The notes under the pieces were generated by a model. The model searched no databases. It saw nothing but the letters and a program-made list of their open reading frames with translations, and had not been told where the DNA came from. From Sesamum alatum (lineage: Eukaryota > Streptophyta > Magnoliopsida > Lamiales > Pedaliaceae): DNA of 64,000 nucleotides. This document shows, piece by piece, positions 21,932 to 33,452 of this stretch. A program made the position numbers and the translations under genes. The DNA is taken from positions 25,032,979 through 25,096,978 of the forward strand of contig JACGWO010000011.1 of assembly GCA_034509735.1 (NCBI GenBank). Reading direction: 5' to 3'. Every line of letters begins with the position of its first letter. The first letter of the stretch is position 1.

Positions 21932-21958
21932 AGTTTTTGGGCCCGTTGCCAGAAATTT
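21932..21958 (+). other. Degenerate Athila primer-binding site
   Basis: AGTTTTTGGGCCCGTTGCC follows the LTR directly. The Athila consensus reads TTTTGGCGCCGTTGCCGGGG, so the site has several changes. Confidence 0.7.
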
Positions 21959-22324
21959 AATTTGAAATAATATTATAACTCGCCAGTCTTAATTAACTTA
22001 GATGGTTCATAGTTTGATGACACGAAGTAATGGTGGAGAGTAAGCACAATACGATCCAAAAAATTGAGAGAATCTTCCACCAATAGAAGAACACCATCGA
22101 AATAGGCGAAAGTAGTGGAATGGCACGGAGACCAACTTGCTTTCACAGAACCGACCATGGAGAACACGAGGATCGTAGAGAGGCCGATTATGGAATACTC
22201 GTTTCCAACAGCTGATGAGGGTGATATCCAACATTGCCAAACCCACAGTCCAAGCCAACAACTTTGAAGTCAAGCCAACCGTTATCCAGATGATCCAAAC
22301 ACGCATGCGGGTTTTCCTGTTTGC

Positions 22325-24161
22325 TTGACGAGAATCGCAATAAGCATCTTTCTAATTTTCTTGAGATTTGTGATACTTTCAAGTTTAATGGTGTTAGACT
22401 TAGGCTTTTTCCATTCTCGTTATGTGATTAAGGCCAAAGATTGGCTTAAGTCGTTACCTGCGGGTAGTATCACGACATGGGCGGAATTGACACAAAATTG
22501 TCTTGCTAAATACTTCCCTCCCTCTAAAACTGCTAAGTTGTTAAATGATATTACTTCTTTTGTGTGGTTAGATAGAGAATCATTGTATGATGTATGGGAA
22601 TGCAGGTACAAACACTCTATAATGTTGTCGCTTTGGCTAATCGAGCTATTATTGATGCAGCTGCAAGTGGCACTATCGCGAGGAAGCTACCATCAAAGGC
22701 GTTCCATATCATTGACGAGATAACATCCAGCATGTTCCCATATGGTCAAGAGAGACGAGTAGCCAGTATCCACAGCGTTGACGCAGTGACTGCATTATCT
22801 GCGCAGATGGCAGCACAAACATAAAAAGTGGATAACCTCGAAGCTACAATGTGGAATGTTGCACCTATAGGACCTTGCGGTGCGTGTGGTCAAATAGATC
22901 ATTTAAGTCAAGACTGCAAGGTAGGATACATGAATATTATTTATGAAGATGCTAATTTTGTTTCTCATGGTGGCAGGTTCAACTTTAACCCGTACTCCAA
23001 CACCTATAGTCCAGGATGGCGTAGTCACCCCAATTTTTCATGGAGTAACAATCAGCAGCAAGGGCCACTTGGGTACAAACGACCATGACTTCAACCACCG
23101 CAAGAAAACAAGAGCAACCTTGAAGACATGCTCTCCAACTTCATCACCGCAACCAACACTTGATTTCCGAATCAAGATACCGCAACCAACACTTGATTTC
23201 CGAATCAAGATACCGCAACCAACACTTGATTTCCAAATCAAGCATGATGTCCGGCAGAAAAGAGAGGTAACTCCCGAGTGACATTGAGAAAAATCCCATG
23301 GAACAAGTTAATGCAATCATGCTTAAGAATAGGAGAACCATTGGAGAAGAACAACTGAAGGAACAAGTGAAAGAGCCACAACCGAATGAAGACGAGGAGC
23401 CTCAAGAGGAAACGAAAGGGAGTACTCTTAAACTCAAACTCAATCTAGATGAGGTTCCCCCCTATATCCCATATCCCAAAAGAATTTTGAAGGCTAATTT
23501 GGAGAAACAATTTGGCAAGTTCTTAGAGATATTTAAAAAAAAATCATGTTAATATCCCTCTGATTGATGCACTCTTACAGATGTCAAGCTATGCCAAGTT
23601 CTTGAAGGATGTGATATCCAACAAGAGGAAGTGAGGAAATGGAGAAATGGTGAAGTTCAATGAGGAATGTTCAACAATCCTATAAAATAGGCTTCCACCA
23701 AAGCTCAAGGACCCAGGGAGTTTTTGTATTCCTTGCATTATAGGGAATATCAATTTTGACAAAGCTTTATGTGATCTAAGAGTTAGTGTGAATTTGATGC
23801 CATAATCTATTTTTGGAAAACTTGGAATGTATGTGCTTACTCCACTATAATCACTTTGCAATTAGCAGATAGAAGCATTAAATATCCTAGGGGAATAGTG
23901 AAAGAAGTGTTAGTCAAAGTAGGCAAATTTATCATCCCCATTAATTTCATTATGTTAGATATGGAACATGATAAGATTATGCTATTGATTCTAGGTAAAC
24001 CTTTTCTTGCCACGAGTAGAGCCTTAATTGATGTGCAAAAAGGTCAACTTACTCTCAGAATTAATAAAGAACAAATAATCTTTGATGTGTTTAAGCCTAT
24101 GAAATATCTGCACAAGAATGAGCATGACATATTTGCAATTGATAGCATTAATACCTCTTGA
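22325..24161 (+). pseudogene. Athila gag-protease remnant
   Basis: The capsid region contains KAKDWLKSLPAGSITTW and CLAKYFPPSKTAKL (22430-22545). A zinc knuckle CGACGQIDHLSQDC lies at about 22876-22918. The segment 23298-23552 has the acidic linker and YPKRILKANLEKQFGKFLEI. The segment 23856-24161 has LADRSIKYPRGIVKEVLVKV and LGKPFLATSRALIDVQKGQL, the conserved protease-flanking region of Athila. Stops and frameshifts separate all of these pieces, so no polyprotein can be made. Confidence 0.85.
23147..23242 (+). repeat. 33-base tandem triplication inside gag remnant
   Basis: The unit CCGCAACCAACACTTGATTT followed by CCGAATCAAGATA occurs at 23147, 23180 and 23213; the third copy has one base changed and is slightly short. 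The 33-base length keeps the frame, adding an 11-residue repeat. Confidence 0.9.
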
Positions 24162-24639
24162 ACTAACAATGTGCAGTTAGTCAATTGCAAGGATCCCAAA
24201 GAAAATTGCATCGAAAATTCTAATGAGATTAATTTATAGGATCTGAAAGAAGCACATGTGGAGGTTGCAAATTTTGCATACACTGGTCAATAATTTAAGT
24301 CCAAATTATGAAAGGTTTTACTTTTAAATGGAGCTACTTTCAATCAAAAAATAAACCACCAGATGAAGCATCACCCAATTGGACAAATGCAAGCCAGAAC
24401 GGTAGGCTTCAACAAAAAATGAAGAAGTAGAAGAAGAAGGCCGATGAGAATGTTCGAATATATGCAAGAAACGCATCAATGCATGGCATGAATCTCACGT
24501 AAGAAAGAAAAAATTCAGAGATGGTGAAGAGTGTCATCACAAAGACAAGGGGTTGTGTGAAAGTGAATTGGCAAAAACTAAAAGGCTATGTTGAAGAGGT
24601 GCAAAAGATTCATTTTGAGCCCCCTCTCCGACATAGCCT

Positions 24640-25905
24640 TGTTCTTGAGTGAATTTATGACATTTTAGGAGCTTTCATGGACAAAAGACAAATGCAAGCA
24701 AATAACTCAAATGTGGAAAAAGAGCAAAAAATTCTGCAGAAGCGCGTCCAGGTTAGCTTGGAACCTACGGGCTATCAGAAATCCACTGGACAGAAGCGAG
24801 AAGAACTTAACCCATGACCACGGGTTATCAGATATGGATTGGGTGAAAATTGCAGACGTGCTGATCATAATGTTGATTTCCAGCAATATGTAAAGATATT
24901 TTATTCCTTTTGTAACTAGCCCTAAAAGTTTGATATGGAAAGGATTGGGGAAGAAAAAAGAGTTTTATGGTAGTTAGAGTTATTTTCCTTTCCTACCATA
25001 GTTAGGACTTATTATAAAAGGAGGAGAAGAGAGAAAGAAGGGATCATTCAATTTTTAGCAGAAAAATGCAGAGATTCATGTGTCGGGAGCGAAGGAAGAA
25101 GACGACGAGCACGTGAAGAAGTGGATCCGACACCAGAGTGACAACCATCAAGCACGATCTTCTACTCCATGAATTTTTCTACACCTTTCTTCTTAGTTTT
25201 AGTTAGTATGAACTAATTTATGTTGTGCTAGAGCTTATGGAAAACCCAGTTGATACAATGCTTTGAGTATTTTTTCAGATTAATCTACTTTGTTATTTTC
25301 ATATGTTTATGAATTATTATGCTTGTTGCTATTATTTGATAGCCTAATCACCTCTTAGATTTAATTAATTATGTTGATAAACCGAAAGAAAACTCGACAT
25401 AATGGATATAATAATTCATGGTGTGGATTAAAATGATATGTAGGCATACATAGGCGTGATCCATCTGGTTCCATAGGTTTTTCACAAATCCTAATGCTTT
25501 ATTGTCACGAGTTTTGAAAATGTGGAATCCACTAATTCCTTGATAGTAATAGGTTTGGTATAACTCGGAAGTGTATGTCAGATTAAATTGGGAAAAACCT
25601 CAGTATATGAAAACACTTGCTTGTTAGATTAATCCATTAATATTGCATTCATTAGATCGATTAGGTAGACCTATAGCTTTAGCATATCTTTTATATTTGA
25701 ATTTTCACCAGCGTGACTGTTTGCCATAGTTGTATTTAGTAATTTCTTGTAGTCGCAGTAAATTATCGCTCAACTTTCGATCATCTAGATAATTAGAAAT
25801 TAGTCATAATTTTGATAATTGTTTCGTTAAACCCTCATGGGATTAATAATTTTTATACTACTTGGTAGTACACTTGCTAGTGGCACAAACGTATCTTCAC
25901 AATCA
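24640..25905 (+). repeat. 3' LTR, Athila-like element
   Basis: Direct partner of 20661-21931. The bases before it (GAGCCCCCTCTCCGACATAG) are not purine-rich, so the polypurine tract has decayed or the left border is slightly off. Confidence 0.85.
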
Positions 25906-26054
25906 TTAGCTGCTCTAATTGTTGAGCAAATTAGACATAAATTGCTTGTGACCTGTGAGGCTTCATCTATAGCGGTTGTCTATGTATTTTGTATTTGGCG
26001 CATAGTTTGGTAGCCATGGTTGGATGGATGTTGTTTGTACATGCTACAGATTTT

Positions 26055-26777
26055 AGGCAAAAATTTGCTTTTCGTCATGTAACTATAGATACGTTGCACT
26101 TTTCGTCCTTTATCTTTTGAATAAATGTATTTAGTTCTGTAACTTTTGATATAACTATTTTTACGCCGTATGTATTTTACTAAAACATACTTAGTCTTGT
26201 AATTTATAAAAAGTGACATTTTTAATCCTACTTTTGAGTGAAAAGAAAAAATAGTTGCCGGAAAAAATTGCGTGAGGCTCACTCGCATAAGATATTGGTG
26301 TTGTGGGGAATAGAATAAAAATACTTTTTTTGTAACAAGAACCCCACACATTTTGAGATCGAGATTCCAACTTCTTCTTTCACTATGAAATCCTAATTTT
26401 TCGCCCAAATTCACTAAATCTCGTCCCTTTCATGAATTAGGACAAAATTATAGTATTCAGGCCTTGCCTAAGAGTTTTTGTCTCTACTCCACAATATTTA
26501 TTCAAAATCGAGCTTCTTATTCTCCGCGTCTTCAGTTTATGCGCTCCAAAATCCAATAAAACCACTTTCTCTGTGTTCGTTTTGCTTGATTTTCATAGAT
26601 TCGACCAGTTTTATGTAATCTTTTATGAAGTTTTTTTCCGTAGTCATCTGCGGGGTTTGTAAAAATTAGGGCTGAAATGAAGAGTTATGACAGGAATTAT
26701 GAATTAAAAATTCGAAAGTTTTTTGTAACAAAAGTGAACGCACCTATAGTCACACGACGAAAAGTAAAATTTTGTCT
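26055..26777. mobile_element. Foldback element with ~39-base terminal inverted repeats
   Basis: AGGCAAAAATTTGCTTTTCG at the left faces CGAAAAGTAAAATTTTGTCT at the right, and the match continues inward for nearly 40 bases (GTCATGTAACTATAG against CTATAGTCACACGAC). The enclosed 640 bases show no transposase. No clear target duplication was found. Confidence 0.65.
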
Positions 26778-26929
26778 TATATTTATACAAATTTACCTAT
26801 TATAAAAAAAAAATAATCCCAAAATTAATTTAGGGGAAAAAATACTACTAACAAGCTACGACACCACAGAACAAGTGTATGACTCTTTGCCTTACCTATA
26901 TTTCATTTCACCTTAGAAACACACGTAAC

Positions 26930-29069
26930 TCTTTCTCTCTCTGTCTGTCTCTCTCTTCTGTCTGTCTCTCTCTCACACACACGCACTAACACCCGGCGGT
27001 AGATAGAAAGAGAGATACACGAAGCAGATATATCTAACCATTCACAGATTCGCCAAAATAAATATATATATAAGAAAAACCAAATATATTTTCCCCATTT
27101 TTATGCGTATTTCTCTCTCTTTCTCTCTCCCCGCCTCGCTCTCTGATATTTATTCGTTTTTTTTCTGCTTTCGCCGACAACCGCCATTTTCATATTCAAA
27201 GCTCCGTTCAGCAGAAGCTGTTTTTTTATTTTTTTCCAGGTGCAAAATCTTTGTTGTTTCTGACTGCAGAAGCGGCGGGACAAAAGGTTGTTTATTGCTT
27301 TGTTAATTGTTTGTTAGACTTGGAATTTGATTGAGGGAAAAACCGGATGTTGGTTATTGTGTTTAGTTTAGTTCGGTGTTTGGGATTTTGGAAACTCTCG
27401 GTTTTTTTGGTTTTAGTGTTGATTTGCATCGTTGCTGGGGATATTGTTGGATTGGGGATTGGATTGGGGCGAGGTCTGAGTTGAGATGGGGGATTAGGGC
27501 TTTTCTGAATCTGCATTTCTTGATTCTGGGTTGCTTGTGATGTTTTCGATGTGTTTTTGCTTATACTGTTTTGGGTGTTGCGCTGAGGGATGAAGTTGAT
27601 GTGGTTTGTTTATTCGTCAAAGTTGAGCCTTTTTCCCCCCCCTTCTATGTTTCTTCTACTGTTGTGGGTTTGAAATAATTAGTAAAGGACGTTTGTTTAT
27701 TGTTTGAGATCTTTATTAGGATAGGAAAATCACGCTTTATCATGTTCTGTCAGTAATCCAAAAAGAATTGTTGGAAGCTGAGTAGTTTTTATCATGAGGC
27801 ATGGTGGCAAAAAGGAAACGAAAATCGAATTTGGGAAATAGAAACATGGATGTCACTTAACTTCACATAGCCTGGAGTATTTTATGTGGCTTGTAAGTGC
27901 CTCTACAAAATTCTGAGAGTTAAGTTAATCTACAATGCTCCCTACTTCTGAAGTTACACATTCGCGGTGTTGTTTTGGGTCATTTCAATATAGTGCCCAT
28001 TTCTTGAAAAGGAGAAGTTATTGTACTTTTTCTTCAGAAGCCATCCTCCACTAGAAGAGGGGGGTAGGTGGTCCAAACTCCTCCCTACCATCATCATAGA
28101 CCATCCAGCCATTTCCAATGATGCCTCTGGAGGTTTCTATATGAAGGTTGGTTTTGAATGGTGGCCAACTGGGAGGAATTGTGTTAGCAGTTGTAGGATT
28201 AGTTGGAAATTTGTGGTGGGGTTTTCCAGTTAGGGCATTCCGCTACGTAGAAGGTTCAGCTGGATTATGTTTACATTCTTGACCTGTGTTTTGGGACGGT
28301 GGTTGTGATGGAATGAGCATGTTGGGTTCAGCTGGTGCATTTATATGTGGCTAGTATATAATGTTTTCTGTTGGTAGTTGACTGCATGTGGAGATGGTTG
28401 TGGAGAACCAACCTGTTTCATTGTTGATTGGGCTGCGAGTTTGAAGAGCACAGAGATGATTGATCTGAGACTAGGAGGTCCATTTGGAGTGATGTGGTGC
28501 ATTATAGATTCCAACTAGTGATAATGTTGTATTTTTCTGGTAATTGACTTCTTCTGGACTTTTGTGCTGGTGGTGAAGGACCGTGCAGTTTCATTGTTAA
28601 TGGGACACTGGTCTTGGAAAGAGAAAACTAAGCACCGTGCAATTAGTCTCCCTGCGAAACTTGTCAGTTCGACAAAGAGAATTCTAATTCTTATAGATGG
28701 AATCTATAAGTAGTCACTTCAAGATTATAATTCGCCAAACCGTTATTGAAATGTCTGAATTTTTTTTGTTATTGAAAATGTGGCAGCTTTTATCTGATTG
28801 GCTTTTAGACTAAAAATCTAGCCAAGAGTTGGTATTTTCTTTACTTAAACGAATCACATATGACTTCTTTTATAGACAATAACCAATACCCCAGATGTAT
28901 TTAATTATGGTCTTCAATACTTAGCAAAATGGATTCTGCTGGACAGTTAATTACTCCGTGGAGTTATAGAGAGGACAGCTGGCCATAATTTTGATACCCT
29001 TATTCTTAGCTGCAGGTAAGAACTTCTGAACTGCTTTCTGGGACGCGTCCTTGCCGCTAAATCAGTACA
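26930..29069 (+). other. Promoter-proximal and 5' untranslated region of the SKP1-like gene
   Basis: Pyrimidine-rich TCTCTCTCTGTCTGTCTCTC at 26934-26983, then C/T-rich sequence to about 27240, are typical of a plant 5' leader. An acceptor TTAGCTGCAG ends at 29015, and the exon that follows contains no ATG before 29070, so at least one large 5' UTR intron is likely. Its donor cannot be fixed by eye (candidates at 27241 and 27287). Confidence 0.55.
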
Positions 29070-32000
29070 ATGATAGAAGCTGATAGTGAAATAATAAAGC
29101 CTGAGGTATGCTTTACATGACTACTTGGTGCACTTCTGGAATCTTCTTATTCGTGTATATGTTAATTTATGTTATTTGGTATCGTAGTGTCCCTTCTTTT
29201 TGTGGTCATATAAATCATAATTGCCCTGTGAAATGATTGCAATGTGATAGTTCTTTTTATTTTCAGGGAAGCTGCTTCATTTATTTTGGGCAGTGGAATA
29301 CAATGGACATTAACAAGAGATACTCAATTAGGAAAAGTGATGTGTGCATAACAGTGGATAATGGGACCTAAATGATGAGTAATTAACATGAGATGCTTAA
29401 ACACAATGGAATGATTAATAAGAGATAATCAACATGCATAACTAGAGATCACTGTTTGTCCTTTTTGGGATAGTGGTGGAATGGGTTAGAACACATAACT
29501 CCTTCAACATTAGGTAGTGAGCAGCGATGATGAGATTCTAAAGCGAACATACTGCAAGAAAGGAAAGACTGGAGAATTCTGGATTCACGCTTCATATCCT
29601 TCCTAAAAATGACTTAATGAAAGTATGGTCCACATTGAAGATGAAGTCATTAAGTACTACACATTGCGATTACATGAAAATTGAAATGGCTTGCACTCTT
29701 CATTATTTAGTGTGTGCATGTGTGGTGGTGGGTGGGTGGGGGGCCTGTGCCATTAATCGCATTATTATTATCTTTTTTCTTCTTAGTAGTTGAAATATTT
29801 GCGCCCATTGGCCCTTGTTTATGAATTGAGTGAGAGAGAGTGGGTTCTAGTTTTATCTTTGGTTGCTTGGTTGTTTCTGATTTTGATCTATCGTTTTTAT
29901 GCTGTGCATGTCAGATTCTAAAGGCTTACGTGTGGCTTCAAACTTCTGATGGTTCAATACAGCAAGTAGAGCAAGAGGTTGCCATGTTTTGTCCATTCAT
30001 ATGTCGTGAAATACAATCAGGCATGGGATCTTCTAAGAATTACCCTATCTCCCTACCTTCACGGGTCAATCCTCCTATGCTGAGTCTGATTCTTGACTAC
30101 TGCCGATTTCATCAAGTACCAGGACGCTCTAACAAGGTTATTAGAAAATGCTGAACTCTGCACTTTTTGTGTTGATTAATTTACCACTGGAGAAAGAGTC
30201 CCTTAGGCACTTACATTAAATGATAGTTGCGGAAAGGTACTTGACTTTTGTCATACTTTTATGCAGGAGAGGAAGTCCTTTGACGAGAAGTTTGTTCGAA
30301 TGGATACCAAAAGGCTATGTGAATTGACGTCAGCTGCTGACAGCCTGCAACTGAAGCCACTGGTTGATCTCACTAGTCGTGCACTTGCACGAGTGATTGA
30401 AGGGAAGAGTCCGGAAGAAATACGAGAGATATTTCATCTTCCTGATGATCTAACAGAGGTGTTCTGTCATTGCAAGCAGTGTATATACTTAATGTACTTT
30501 TAATTTCCTTGGGGAGAGTCCTATTTTTCTATGTTTTCTACTAACATTCCGTTATCTTACTGATACAGGAAGAGAAGTTGGAGCCTATCAAAAATACCAT
30601 GGATGATCCAAGGATTCGGCTTTTGAATAGGTTGTATGCTAGAAAGAGGAAAGAGTTAAAAGAAAGAGAGAGATTAAAGGTTATTGCAAAATTGTTTTCT
30701 ATACTTCTACATGACCTTCCATTTATTCATTTAGGTTCTATACCCAAGCAAGCAGTAATATTATAGTCAATAAACTGCTTGAATGTAGTTGTCCACCACT
30801 ATAATAATTTGTTGCATATGCATGTTAAGACTGAGAATTGGTTTCGATGGGTTCAGCAGAATATTGAGGTTGAAGAGGATCGTGGAGATGAGCGTTCAGT
30901 TGATGATCTCTTGTCATTTATTAATGGAAGCAATGAAGGTATTTCTTGTTCATTTAGTTTTCAATCTTCCTTTACTATGTTCTTCATTTTGGGATGTGTT
31001 TGAAAAGATGCTTACAGTTTGTAGTTGAAGAAAAAGGTTCTTCCTGGCTGTTAATCGAACTAAACTATGTGTTTTCTGTGATATAATCTATTACCGGAAT
31101 GTGCCGTCGACTGTATTTCTTTTGGGTCACATGGAGTATATTTTTGGTGTAATTGTGAACATAAAGAGCATATGATCAAATTGGAAACAACTATGGAACA
31201 CTAATCGTGTCTTTGGGGCTCAACCTATAAAACTTCAGAGTTTAATGTGATTTATCCTTCACCCTCTTATGTCCGTTCCTCTCTCCTCCCTTATCTTATC
31301 ATTTGGAGGTGGACCATTTGATACATATGGGTTTGCAGATTCTAAGACGAATAGAGTTTCTAAAAGTAAAAAGAAGAACCGTAAGAGAAAAGATCATCAC
31401 AAGGCTGCTCCATCAAACTGCACTAGTACTTCAAACAGCACAACTGCTTCAAGCGATGCTGTATACACGAATAATAAGGTAAGGAGTATTGTACTTTTGT
31501 ATTATTCTGTATTGGCTTCATTGAGATATTGGTCATAGATAGTGTTACTGCTTACTAATTGCCTATGCTCCCTTTCGCCTGCCATGGCAGACGAGATGCA
31601 CGCATATGGTGTTGGTTGACATCTTTCTATGCTGCAGGAATCAAATGAGCTTGATTCTGTGCGGAGTAGTCTTACATGTCATGGCAATCTTTTGCCCAAC
31701 CCTTGTAATGGCACAAAGTTGCATGACATTGAAGATAACACAATTCCACCTGCTGAAGATGAGTTTGATGATTGTGACTTAGATGATGATATTGACCCCG
31801 CGTTGAAAGAAAAAATTGATAGGTGAGCCTGATTTTTTTTACTAGCCCCATTAACGAAAGAAGCCCTCGACTGGGTCATAAAGAATCCAAATAAATAGTT
31901 TTCTCTCTTGTTCGTGATCCTGCTGGCTTCTATTACTATAGTTCAGGCCTTCCACTATTTCTACACGATATCTTATTATACTTATTTAGTCGCATGTTAC

Positions 32001-32753
32001 CATTTTGCTGGAGATAGCATAAGCTGCTTTTGATATCAGTTGTAAAACAAAGTTGCTTAGGTTGATTACCTGTTTAATAGATTATATTGTTTTGTATGGC
32101 AATAATTTTTCCCTTGTTTGATTGATCAGGGAAGTGGAAGACTTTGCCAGAAGATTAAACTCAGATTGGCCTGAAAGAATGCAACAGATTCTGTCTCTGG
32201 GTCAAGAGAGAAGAACATTGCAATTGACCACTAATGGAAATGGTTCCTTGAGGATATTTACAAGTATGTCCTACTTCTTTGGTTTTCGCTTTTGGTTCTA
32301 CCTTTAATATTGTATGAATGGATAGAACGCCTTCTCCACATGATATTCTTGTGTTATAATAGTTTATTTGTTTCCTATTCTCATCTGTTAATTTGATATT
32401 TTGGGATGACCCTTAACTCCTCCAATTGCTTAGATCCTCTGACCAGAGGTAACACACTGTGAAAGCAATATATATGACAGTTGGTTTCTTGCACATTTGC
32501 TCCAACAATATATCATTCCACATAGACACTTTAACTTGTAGCCTGTTGGAATTGCAGCCGTGCCCTGTCAAATTTAGCTGTATGTCTTAGGATTAGCATT
32601 GTTTTTGTTGTCAACAATACCATAACTGGGACTTGAGTTGACTTCATATATTATGTTGGTTTTGTGTGCATAACGATTTGACTTGGACCAAGAAAGTTTT
32701 TGCATAAAATATTTCGTTTCCGTTTCACAGGTCTAGATCAGCGCCGGAAATGA
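29070..32753 (+). CDS. ASK21: SKP1-like protein, ASK20/ASK21 type
   Basis: Nine coding exons: 29070-29105, 29915-30136, 30267-30458, 30569-30679, 30860-30938, 31339-31478, 31638-31822, 32130-32263, 32731-32753. All junctions are GT/AG and the frame is continuous (373 aa). Residues 17-34 (YVWLQTSDGSIQQVEQEV) begin the Skp1 BTB/POZ fold. LQLKPLVDLTSRALA and KSPEEIREIFHLPDDLTEEE (to about 152) are the F-box-binding Skp1 dimerisation domain. The long tail sets it apart from ordinary ~160-residue ASKs: a basic KSKKKNRKRK (222-231, possible nuclear signal) and an acidic EDEFDDCDLDDDID (300-313). SKP1 proteins bridge CUL1 and F-box proteins in SCF ubiquitin ligases; whether this extended type does so is uncertain. 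The symbol could equally be ASK20. Confidence 0.93.
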
Positions 32754-33452
32754 TCCTTTGGGCAAACCCTCATCAACTTCAAAATGGAGACTAGCCGGAA
32801 AAGTTTTGGTCATTTTATTCGACCATGGGTTGGTTATGGTACCCATACTGCGACTCGGGATGCACATCACTCTGGATTCACATTCAAGTTGATTGGTAAA
32901 TTTTTGACATTTTTAGAGAATTAGTTTTGATGTTTTTAGTTGAGTTCGTGTACGTTTACAGAAACAAAAATAAGGAAAAGAATGTTTTTAAGGTGTCAAT
33001 ACATGCAAATTTTGCCATTTCCCTTTTATCTTCTCTCACTCTCTCTCTTGTTTTGAAGCTGGAAAACTTCAAATTCTAGTGATTGATGCAGTCGTAGGCT
33101 GCTATTCGTTGTTTTTCCTTTTCTTGCAGAGGAATATTTATCAATTGTTAATTGTTGGGTTTCACATAATGAGTTTACAATATTTATTCAGTACACATTA
33201 AATAGCTCCGACACATACCCCAGCATGAAATTCCAATATCAAAATGGGCTTTTAATAGGTAGAGGTAACAAAATTACACCCAGAAACAGAGCTGAAGCCA
33301 CGAATTTCATAAGCCTTTCTCAACTTAGAAAAACAGTGACACTTCACTCTTTTCCTTCTAATCTACGTGCATCATTATGGGAGGAAACTGCACTCTAACT
33401 TATGTCGAACCGTGTAAGCAACTACTGTATATTAAGCCTTAGCCTTAACTAG
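32754..33452. other. Shared 3' region of two convergent genes
   Basis: About 700 bases separate the stop codons of the SKP1-like gene (+) and the SPPL gene (-). Both 3' untranslated regions must lie here. Poly(A)-signal-like A/T-rich patches occur on both strands (for example AAAAATAAGGAAAAGAATG at 32968-32986). No other gene is seen. Confidence 0.6.

Larger units (their letters stand above)
20661..25905 (+). mobile_element. Athila-like Ty3/gypsy element lacking RT and integrase
   Basis: Two 1.27-kb direct LTRs (20661-21931 and 24640-25905), both starting TGTTCTTGAG and ending AATCA, enclose only 2.7 kb. After the 5' LTR a degenerate primer-binding site resembles the Athila site. The internal region encodes gag, a zinc knuckle and a protease-region segment typical of Athila. 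RT, RNase H and integrase are absent. I could not find a matching 5-base flank, so the target duplication is lost or one end is altered. Confidence 0.85.
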
